64,000 bases of DNA from Polytrichum commune (taxonomy: Eukaryota > Streptophyta > Polytrichopsida > Polytrichales > Polytrichaceae). The stretch covers positions 41,093,501 to 41,157,500 of the forward strand of contig OX485805.1 of NCBI GenBank assembly GCA_950295325.1, read 5' to 3'. Shown here piece by piece: positions 12,001 to 19,852 of this stretch. Numbering within the stretch: position 1 is the first letter of the stretch; each line of letters starts with the position of its first letter. The notes below the pieces were generated by a model. It did not search any database and was not told where the DNA came from. It saw nothing but the letters and a program-made list of their open reading frames with translations. The translations under genes and the position numbers were made by a program.

Positions 12001-14167
12001 GATCCGGAAGCGCCCGGTTCTTCCCACCCTTCACCATCTTGGCCCGCAAGAAGTCGTCCCCCGCTTCCCTTATTAGAGCCGCCATGGAGGCACTGGTGAA
12101 CTTATATTCATCTTTGAATGCTCTCCAGTTAGCCTCATGAACCTCGTCGTCCACGACAATATTCCTCTCTGGCACCAATTTATGCAGCTCCTGCACGATA
12201 GTCGTCTTCTTTTTCCTGTTCTCCGTCCATTCCTTCATGGTGTAGCATGAAGGAACGAAGGATTTGGGCTTTTGGAAGACAATCTTCGGGTGCACCCAAC
12301 ACCTCTTCGCCGTGGGTGCCACGTGCAGGATGTGCGATACCGCCTTCTCCACCTCCGTCTCTGACAGACCTTGAAGAGTTCTAAAGAACTCTCTCACGAG
12401 AGGTTTCATCTGCTTGAAGCGCGAGGCCAGGCTAAAGAAAGCGCCAGTGTCGGGGTCGATCAAATCCCCCGTCTCGTGCTTTTCAAACACGGTTTTCCAC
12501 TTCCTCCAAACTGAGTCCGATGCTGTAATCAAGTAAATCTCCCCCTTGAGGTCGCTGTATTTCTTTTGCTTGTGGCTCGAATTATCAATGGAGGAGAATT
12601 TGTTGATCATTTGGTATTTGAAATCCTGCACGTGAATGAAACAGAACATTTGAATGCGTGTTAGATATGTACATGTGATTTCCAAACCATATCATGACCA
12701 ACATCTACAACAAGAGTTTGGGTCGATCGACCCAAACTAAAAAAAACACAAGACTGCAACAGTTGTTTGGGTCGATCGACCCAAACTAAATAAACAAGGC
12801 TGCACCAGGAGTTTGGGTCGGTCGACCCAAACAATACTCACCTCCCACTTGGGATTCTTGTCCTTTGCATTCTCCCTCTCCTTGGGAGGCCTACCATAGA
12901 ACTCCCACACCTCCCGCGAGGCCATGATATTCCTTATCCAGGAAGCTTGGTAAGCCCTCTTCTTGTTTCCCATATTGAAGTACCGGGAGATGTCGCTGAG
13001 CTTGGTCTCGTCGTCAGACCACACCACCAGTGCCTTCCAAACCTTCAGCTTTTCCTTCTGATTGTTGGGATCATCCCACTCATTAATGAGTTGGATTTTC
13101 TTGGATGCCTCCACGCTGTGTTGGCCGTCTATCAGCCAAAAATCGCCCTTCTGAATTGTTGGCCACATTTCAGGTGTAGGCATTTTCTTGAGACCCTGTG
13201 GCATCACTACAATCGTTTGCCTGTCGTCTTTAAACTGCTCGCAAACGATCTGCGCGATTATCCAGTCAACGTAGGCGTCCTCCTTTGCCCGGACACACTT
13301 CTCCGGTGGCGCTAGATGGCACTGGCTGATGTTCACGTCGAACTTGAAATCCCTGCCCATGAAAAAACAGTGGGAGCATTTCATCGTGAAATTGTTCACA
13401 ATTTTCTACAGCTCCCCTGCATCCACCTCTTCGCCTGGCTTCGGCATGCGCATCTCCGGTGAGACTGGCTCGTCAGTCATCACAGATGACTCTCTCGCCT
13501 TCTTGGATGGAGTTGTTTGACGGCTCCCAGAAGGTGTAGGTGTCTCACTATTCGTAGGTGTTTGGGAGGGAGTGGTCCTACGCGAGTCAGCCGGTACTGG
13601 TAGCGGCATCCTCACCGATTGAGGTCTTGACGACCCTGCTCCTTCCTCTGTGGGAGCTTTCCGCCTCACAGGTTGCTGTGATTTGGTTTTGCTTTGCAGG
13701 CCCCTGTTCAGCACGGTTATTGCATGTTTTAGTTTTGTGAACCGGCTTGAGACCTTGGTATTCGATGTACTCCCATCGATAAATATTGTCTCCGGCTTGA
13801 TAACTTCCGGTTCGACACATGACTCTTTTGCATAGAGTGCGTCGAAAGGCTCGGAGAACTGGTGCATGAACATATGCGCGTTCTGCACAGCCGAGTTCTC
13901 GAGGATGACGTCGGTATAGTCTCCAAGAGACTGTACCGATGCGACCTCCCATCCCGCAAGAGTCGCCCAGGTGTGTTTCTCCACGGTTCCCACCTTGACA
14001 ACAAAAATCATTTTGTATGTTGAGGCTTTGACTACTTGAATAGACCAAGCGAGGACAAGCCCGTCCTTAGGGGAATAGGAGTCATCCTGCGGGGTTTCGT
14101 GCTCCTGCCACAACATGTCCGGCGCAGGCATGAACCACCTTTCGCCGGGTCTTTTCTTTGGAGCCAT
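8267..14167 (-). CDS. Six-exon gene: ParB-like / DNA-methyltransferase-like / FCP1-like fusion
   Basis: Proposed exons: 14167-13616, 13405-12842, 12625-11887, 11816-11293, 11060-9573 and 9079-8267 (TGA). All five junctions agree in phase and have GT-AG ends, for example TCG/GTGAGG, GAG/GTGAGT, ATG/GTAAGT and GAG/GTAATA donors. The reading frame is open over about 1559 codons. The start ATG follows an acceptor (TTTCTTACAG), so a 5' leader intron is likely. Order: unknown amino-terminal domain, Pro/Ser/Thr linker, ParB/DGQH-like domain (about residues 200-370), helical region, beta-class N6/N4-methyltransferase-like domain (about 620-820), acidic and Pro-rich linker, HAD phosphatase-like domain (about 1325-1550). 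The weakest junction is the first: without that intron a TAG at 13408-13406 separates exon 1 from exon 2, and two genes would be the alternative. The function is unknown. A role in binding or marking DNA for a mobile element is inference from its domains and from the palindromes in its introns. Confidence 0.7.
9529..9550. repeat. 22-bp palindrome, intron 5
   Basis: Arms GTTTGGGTC and GACCCAAAC around the tetranucleotide GGTC. It lies about 22 bases inside the intron from the 5' splice site at 9572. Confidence 0.9.
9573..11060 (-). CDS. Exon 5: end of methyltransferase-like domain, acidic and Pro/Gln-rich linker
   Basis: The first 40 residues complete the methyltransferase-like domain. A tract of about 20 mostly Glu residues, a Lys/Arg-rich predicted coiled coil (NEKMRRDEEQRVRLQKAAAE...LLLEQERQRAMAQ) and a Pro/Gln/Ser-rich tail follow. 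Two copies of the 22-bp palindrome (9852-9873 and 9921-9942) are translated in frame as FGSGDPNP and FGSTDPNP. The donor GAG/GTAATA at 9572 is strong. The tract resembles disordered linkers of nuclear proteins. Confidence 0.65.
9852..9942. repeat. Two in-exon copies of the 22-bp palindrome (9852-9873, 9921-9942)
   Basis: Centres are GCCC and GGTC; the arms are unchanged. Both keep the reading frame of exon 5 on the minus strand and add the peptide FGS(T/G)DPNP. Confidence 0.9.
11135..11264. repeat. Palindrome array, intron 4 (4 copies, 36-bp period)
   Basis: Copies start at 11135, 11171, 11207 and 11243 and are separated by a constant 14-base spacer (CTGCAAAGAGCCTA-like). Centres are GGTC (twice, the first with a mutated arm, GGGCC) and GATC (twice). 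The array ends 28 bases from the 5' splice site of the minus-strand gene. Confidence 0.92.
11293..12625 (-). CDS. Exons 3-4: central region and methyltransferase-like domain
   Basis: Exons 12625-11887 and 11816-11293 are separated by a 70-base intron with a CAG/GTCAGG donor and a TGATTTCAG acceptor, phase 1. The carboxyl part reads TRRGDCIFNVFGGSKPVYAAM and, across the next junction, GLNIYSYIEDGDLPFYRVQKSLAKK. This resembles the carboxyl motif of beta-class DNA methylases (pGDlVlDPFxGSGTT..A, then GR.yiGiE...y...a..rl). The catalytic DPPY motif may correspond to YDPFL (about residues 635-639). FGGSK in place of FxGSG and DPFL in place of DPPY suggest weakened or lost catalysis. The central 200 residues are basic and helical and not recognised. 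Confidence 0.6.
12716..12832. repeat. Palindrome cluster, intron 2 (3 copies)
   Basis: Copies at 12716, 12765 and 12811 have centres GATC, GATC and GGTC. The last one ends 9 bases from the 5' splice site at 12841. Confidence 0.92.
12842..13405 (-). CDS. Exon 2: ParB / DGQH-like domain
   Basis: The motif FWLIDGQHSVEASKKI (Asp277-Gly-Gln-His280 of the model) matches the ParB/sulfiredoxin fold signature 'DGxHR..A', with the usual preceding strand (DFKFDVNISQCHL) and following helices. The family binds or cuts DNA or uses CTP/ATP. In phages and bacteria ParB-like domains are often found directly upstream of N6/N4 methylase domains, the order seen here. The Arg that usually follows DGQH is Ser. 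A Cys pair (MKCSHC) precedes the domain. Confidence 0.65.
13616..14167 (-). CDS. Exon 1: amino-terminal domain of unknown function
   Basis: It begins MAPKKRPGERWFMPAPD, continues with a mixed alpha/beta-looking stretch of about 150 residues (LVLAWSIQVV, MIFVVKVGTVEKHTWATLAG) and ends in a Lys/Arg/Ser linker. If the exon is not spliced at 13616 the frame runs on through a Ser/Thr/Pro-rich tract to a stop at 13406. No known family was recognised. The basic start could be a nuclear localisation signal. Confidence 0.55.
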
Positions 14168-14193
14168 CTGTAAGAAAATAATGTGCAAGGTTA

Positions 14194-14675
14194 GTTTCGG
14201 TCGTTCGACCCAAACATCTATGACATGAATAGGTTTAGGTGGATTGTGTATTTTTATATTTCAGCATCATTTGTAATGATAATAAGAATGTTGTGATTAT
14301 TGGGTGGATTTGCATTTTATATTGTTTGTGACATGCAGGATTCCTTGATACTTTTCCTTGATACATTCCTTGATTATTATTTTGGGTTGATGTGAATTTT
14401 ATATTGATGCAAAATATCATGGATTTCTTTATGAGTTTATAATTAGAAGACTTTGTTTGGGTCGCTCGGCCCAAACATGATGCTTTGTTTTGTGTTTGGG
14501 TCGAGCGACCCAAACAAGGGGCTGTGTTTGGGTCGAGCGACCCAAACAAGGGGTTGTGTTTGGGTCGGTCGACCCAAACAAGAGGCTGTGTTTGGGTCGG
14601 TCGACCCAAACAAAAGGCTGTGTTTGGGTCGGTCGACCCAAACAATAGGCTGTGTTTGGGTCGTCTCCCCAAACA
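14194..14675. repeat. Palindrome array upstream of the ParB/methyltransferase gene (8 copies)
   Basis: One degenerate copy at 14194 (centre GTTC) lies 26 bases from the acceptor next to the start codon. Seven more copies at 14455, 14494, 14526, 14558, 14590, 14622 and 14654 have a period of about 32 bases and spacers such as AAGGGGCTGT. Centres vary: GCTC, GAGC (twice), GGTC (three times), and a damaged last copy. The array lies in the probable leader intron or promoter. Confidence 0.92.
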
Positions 14676-14699
14676 GTATTATTTTAATATATTTTTTTA

Positions 14700-15180
14700 A
14701 CTTGGCATGTAGCATATACAATGCTTATGCATTGTGTATGCTACAACACCGTGAATCTACAAACACATATTGGTTAAAATAAAATACAATACCTTTCAAA
14801 GATGTTGTGCAGACAATTTGGAGTAGAGCAGGTTGTTCTTCCAATAATTCTCAATATCAAACAAACTGTGAGAAAGTTCAATGAGAAACTTTCAAACAAC
14901 TATCAACTCTCTCAAACAGCTCTTGGATCTCTCAACCAACTCCTGAATCTCACACAGAACTACTGAATCTCTCAAAAGACTTCGAAATGTCTAAACTAAC
15001 TCCTGAATCTCACACACAACTACTGAATCTCTCAAAAGACTTCGAAATGTCTAAACCAATTCCTGAATCTCACACACAACTACTAAACCTCTCAAAAGAC
15101 TTCGAAATGTCTAAACCCACTCCTGAATCCCTCACAAAACTACTGAATCTCTCAAACGACTTCGAAAACTCTCAAACAAC
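14700..15180 (+). repeat. 58-bp minisatellite (about 14930-15180)
   Basis: Four imperfect units carry the words CTCCTGAATCTCACACA, CAACTACTGAATCTCTCAAA and AGACTTCGAAATGTCTAAAC. An open frame of 134 codons across it reflects the repeat and is not a convincing gene. Confidence 0.85.
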
Positions 15181-15591
15181 TCTTGATACTCTTAAAGAAC
15201 TCTTGAATTTCACAAGCACTCCTAAAACTTCCAGTACAAACACCTGGACCTCCCAAACAGAAGCTTTATCTCCTACACAATGTTCTACTAACTTCCCTCA
15301 GCACTTTCCAACACTCTTCAACAGTCTTGGACTAATTTCACACTCACGCTCGAAAACCCTCCTCCGTATGTTTCTGTTTCTTTCAAAATAAACCCTAACT
15401 TCCAAGATTGCACTGCGGCTATTCTATTGTAGAGCAAGAGGAAGGAGGGAAATAGAAGAATTAGAAGAAAGCAAAACGCAGGTGAATGTGAAGAAAACCC
15501 ACACCAAGCCTGAATCGCCGTGGCGCTTTGCGAAAGCGGCGCTTCAGGAGAGGCGGCGCTTCCAAGCAAAGCGCGGAGCGTAAGCTTGGCG

Positions 15592-15593
<2 letters not shown>

Positions 15594-15645
<52 letters not shown>
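15594..15645 (+). repeat. (GA)n microsatellite
   Basis: About 26 GA units. Ser/Leu-rich open frames on the minus strand are artefacts of it. Confidence 0.95.
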
Positions 15646-15649
<4 letters not shown>

Positions 15650-16380
15650 ATGAAAAAATGTGACGGTTGGGGTTTTGTTTGCCTCGGGAATTGGCCCCCA
15701 ACCGCATGAATAGGGTGCCCACAGGTTTAGGGCACCCACGGAAACAGGGTTACAGGGAACCCTAAAACCTAAAGCTTGACTCTAAACCCTTAGCGGGCCT
15801 ACCTCTTTAAGAGTACATAGGCTATTTGCCTCATAGCATAGGTTGCATTCTACAATATCAACTTTTTGTAAGTTGAAAACCTTTTGAGTTTGTAAGTTCC
15901 TCGCCAATTGCCTTCAAAACTAATTTTTAGTAGGTTAAAATCCTTCATATCTTTTAATGTTGTAGGTTTTAAAATCAAAATTTGAGTACTAAGTGGGATC
16001 CTTGGCATGAATTGAACCTGGCTAAGCCTTTCACCACGTTTGAAGGCCAAGGATTAACCAAGTCTTTTTTAAAGAGTTGATTATAAGTTATGAAAGGTTG
16101 CTAAAATTCAAATGAGTTCAAGGGTGAAAGTTCTCACCATGTTCTCATTCAACCTCTACTCTTCCTGCAAGATATAGCCTAAAGATATGTACTTAGGCCA
16201 ACTAATTTCCCAATTTGAAGAAGGATGAATGGCTAAAATCCTCTCTTTTAAAAAAAATTTAGGCAAAATTTCCTAAATGTTTTTTATCACATAGGTTGAT
16301 ATCCTATGTTTTTAAATTGTCCATAGGCTCTTTGTCCTACACTTTCAAAATTTTATAGGCTAAGTCACTAATTTTGTAGG
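15650..16380. other. No gene recognised
   Basis: Unique-looking or degraded sequence between the microsatellite and repeat R3. Only short open frames without motifs. Confidence 0.4.
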
Positions 16381-16384
16381 CTGC

Positions 16385-16640
16385 ATTTGTTTTAATCGGT
16401 ATATTCATTAATTTGGGATTTTTTCGGCATTTTGAGAAAGTTACAAATATAAGAACATGGATAAAATCGCACGTACATTGGAGAATGTTGTAAGATGCAA
16501 ATACTTTGAAACGGGTGTTCATATCAAGAACGCAATTAAGATCTCATATGAAGATGGTTTAGGTAGGACGACCCAAACATTACACTATGTTGTTGTGGTT
16601 CATATATTAATTTGAGAGAAGAGAAAATCTCAAATTAGCA
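16385..16640 (+). repeat. Dispersed repeat R3, right copy, followed by a hairpin
   Basis: It matches 6788-6960 in direct orientation. At about 16600-16635 follows AATTTGAGA - loop - TCTCAAATT, a 9-bp stem. The hairpin and its CATATATTAATTTGAGA context recur at about 23400-23440. Confidence 0.55.
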
Positions 16641-17149
16641 AATTTTAGGGTTTAGGTTCTTTTGGACCCTGCTCTAAACCCTTATTAGTTTTTTCAAAAG
16701 AACTATGGAGTACCCTAAGGTGCTACATAAAATGTGTTATTCTACAAAACTAACCATTTATATAGCCAGCGCATTCTTACAACAAAACTTTATGCTAAAC
16801 TAATACTTATCCCCTACTTACATGACACCATACCCTAAATTTTCCAAAATCATTGAAGGCATTGGTTTCTCTTTTGTTTGAGCATGTTAGAAAAACCATA
16901 TAATTGCGTTATATTTAACGATGTAACCATTCACATTTAGTCTTTACCAATGATGCCAACAATTCACACGATATTGAATGAAAAAAAAAAGATTACACAC
17001 ACCCCCCAACATGTGGAACAATTTAGAATAATTGAGTGTGGAGCCTAATAAATGAATACCTTCCCCAACTGCATTTTGCAAGGGTTTTGAAATGCACGAT
17101 CCTTATTTGAAAATGCGAACATGCTCAAGTTTCAAGTACATCCCTTAGA

Positions 17150-18000
17150 TCGTGACTTTCACGAATCACATAGTCGCCAATAAATCATGGTTCATGATAT
17201 ATTTAATATATAGATTGTGATATAAGAGTAAATGGGATAAGCACAACATCAAATGAAGCCATTCAAGCAATCATGTTGTTATTCCCTGTTCCTTCCATGT
17301 ATATTAGATGATGGCGCAAGATAAAATAGATGTTGTTTGTATATGGGGGCATCAGTGAACCACAACTACATTTGGTGTTTAGGGTTTAGGGTTTAGGGTT
17401 TAGGAGATAGGAGATAGGGTTATAACATATTAATCTATCCAATGTCAATGTATAACATTGTCTTACTCGTGAGAAGAGTCTTATAGGAAGGTTATAGTGA
17501 AGACGATGTTGATTATGTTAATTTGTTATTTGAGATGTTTAAATGCGATATATTGATTGGTCGTGTGTTTATTCAAATAACATGAAATATTGTGGATGTT
17601 AATAGGGGCTATGGGTCCAACTTTGGATGTTTCGCTCACTTTAGGGAATCACATATTAGTCGCTAATAAACCATCGTTCATGATGTATTTAATATATGGA
17701 ATGTCATGTAAAAGTAAATCGGAGAAGCACAACATCATGTTGTTATTCATTGTTCTCTCCACGTGTATTAGATAATGGAGGAAGATATAACAGATATTGT
17801 TGCATAATATTATGAAGAAGAGTCTAATTGGAAGGTCATAGTAAATACAATCTTGATCATGTTAATATGTTATATGGGACGTTTAAACATGATATCCTAA
17901 TTGGTTTTGTATTTAGTCAATGCGTATTTCATGTTGTGGATGTTATAAGGGTTTAGGGTCCAATCTTGGATGTTTTGCTCTCACACATTAGTAAACTTGA
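17150..18000 (+). repeat. Degenerate tandem duplication
   Basis: Two diverged copies of about 350-490 bases: 17155-17640 and 17645-17990. Shared words include TCATGATGTATTTAATATA, AGCACAACATCA, CATGTTGTTATTC, GAAGAGTCT and TTGGATGTTTCGCTC-like text. No gene is visible. Confidence 0.65.
17378..17404 (+). repeat. Interstitial telomere-like TTTAGGG repeat
   Basis: Nearly four TTTAGGG units, the plant telomere repeat. A shorter run occurs near 18139-18153. These are common internal motifs and do not by themselves mark a chromosome end. Confidence 0.85.
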
Positions 18001-18893
18001 AGTGAACTTGAGGATGGATTCAAGTAACATTAAAAGATTGAACTAGAAAGGGACATTGGTAGTTAGTATCCCCTTAACAACGTCCACATACGTTCGTCAT
18101 TGCCACTCTTGCATGCGAGATAATAGAGCAAGGTTCTAGGGTTTAGGGTTTAGGGGGGACAAATAAATAATTCTATTCATCATGACAATGGCCTCAAGCC
18201 TTGGAAACTCTCTCATAATTGCAGCCTCCAAATGGCCCAAACCCCACCTAAATAGGTTTACACTTGAAAGCATTGAATGGAGTTGTGTCTGGGTCTACAT
18301 ATTGGTTAAAATATACCTTGATGATACTTGAAAAAATTAATGTGGCCGCCACCCTTCCTCCCAATGGCGTATGTCATATCCACACAAAACAAAACAAATA
18401 GATTAAATAACATAGACTAAGTCATATGACGGCTGGGGTATCATAGGGGCATTGATAGATGCGCATTTTTCTATTATAAACAGAAAACGGGGAATTCTGT
18501 CAGGAGGTTTGAAATAACCTCTGCAAGAGAAGAAGGCGGGGAAGGCATCCAATGACTAAGTCTGGGAAGCGGAGGTGGATAGTATAAAGGGGCGCACCCC
18601 CCAAAAGTCGGTCCTTTTTTTCTCTTCTCCCGCTGTCGAATTCGTAGAGAGAACTCTTAGTAGGAGCTGTACTTCAAGGTTCGTGCATGCTGCCGTTCAT
18701 GAGCACTTATCCATAGCATGCAAGTTCATGAGCACCTATCCACACCATGCAACCCCACCGTGAACTTTGCAATGAGCTCAAATTCAACACACCACGCAAT
18801 ATCCGCCGCATTATACGCCGGATTTTGTGGTGTACTTGGGCGAACCTTCACCTTTACACTAGTGTTGGCGGGTTTTGAGTCTGACCCTATGAG
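18000..18893. other. No coding gene recognised; upstream region of the DUF7869 gene
   Basis: Mixed sequence between the duplication and the palindrome array. It may contain the promoter and leader exon of the downstream gene, but no element could be fixed with confidence. Confidence 0.35.
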
Positions 18894-19653
18894 GTTTGGG
18901 TCGACCGACCCAAACCTGTCCACTAGTGTGTTAGGGTTTATGTCTGACCCTTAACATGTTTGGGTCGGTCGACCCAAACCCCAACCCCAGTGTGTTAGGG
19001 TTTTTGTCTGACCCTTATCAGGTTTGGGTCGACCGACCCAAACCTGTCCACTAGTGTGTTAGGGTTTATGTCTGACCCTTGTGAGGTTTGGGTCGGTCGA
19101 CCCAAACCCCTACCCCCAGTGTGTTAGGGTTTTTTCCTGACCCTTATCAGGTTTGGGTCGACCGACCCAAACCCCTACGTGGTGTGGGTGGATGTACCCT
19201 TGTGAGGTTTGGGTCGGTCGACCCAAACCCCTACTCCAGTGTGTTAGGGTTTTTTTCTGACCCTTGTCAGGTTTGGGTCGACCGACCCAAACCACTACCT
19301 GGTGTGGGTGGATGCACCCTTGTGAGGTTTGGGTCGGTCGACCCAAACCCCTACCCGAGTGTGTTAGGGTTTTTTCCTGACCCTTATCAAGTTTGGGTCG
19401 ACCGACCCAAACCCCTACCTGGTGTGGGTGGATGTACCCTTGTGAGGTTTGGGTCGGTCGACCCAAACCCCTACCCCAGTGTGTTAGGGTTTTTTTTCTG
19501 ACCCTTATCAGGTTTGGGTCGACCGACCCAAATCACTACCTGGTGTGGGTGGATGTACCCTTGTGAGGTTTGGGTCGGTCGACCCAAACCCCTACCCCAG
19601 TGTGTTAGGGGTTCAGTCCGACCCTTATGAGGTTTGGGCCGGTCGACCCAAAC
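18894..19653. repeat. Palindrome array upstream of the DUF7869 gene (13 copies, alternating orientation)
   Basis: Copies start at 18894, 18958, 19022, 19086, 19151, 19207, 19271, 19327, 19391, 19447, 19512, 19568 and 19632. The centre alternates GACC, GGTC, GACC and so on; these are reverse complements, so successive copies are inverted. Only the last pair breaks the rule. Spacing alternates 64 and 56 bases from 19151, giving a 120-bp higher-order unit with constant spacers (CAGTGTGTTAGGG..CTGACCCTTAT and TGGTGTGGGTGGATG). The array ends 200 bases before the start codon of the next gene and probably lies in its leader intron. Confidence 0.95.
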
Positions 19654-19852
19654 CTGCACCAAAATAATTCCTGGAACTTGTTTTGGACTTGCACACAGTG
19701 TTGGGAGTTCACATTGTAGTTGTGTTGGAAATGTCTTCATCCTCGGTGTCCCCATTGATCATGGTGTCTTGCATTTTCCGATATTTGATTCTTTTGGACC
19801 CTTACATTCTTTCCATGTGTGTTGAGGTTTCATGTGCATGTGTGTAGGCGCA

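Noticed and set aside
11135-14675. CRISPR array (regular 32/36-bp spacing of near-identical repeats)
   Set aside because: Spacers are identical to each other, the DNA is plant nuclear, and repeats are full palindromes with variable centres.
14235-14721. Proteins with repeated FGSTDPN/GRSTQTQ motifs
   Set aside because: They are translations of the palindrome array in all frames. No independent start or conserved domain.
15318-15739. Ser/Leu-repeat proteins near 15.6 kb
   Set aside because: Caused by the (GA)n microsatellite.
17378-17404. A chromosome end
   Set aside because: Fewer than four TTTAGGG units with unique sequence on both sides.
19088-19755. Repetitive ORFs over the 18.9-19.65 kb array
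   Set aside because: Same cause: the array lacks stops. It lies upstream of the DUF7869 start.
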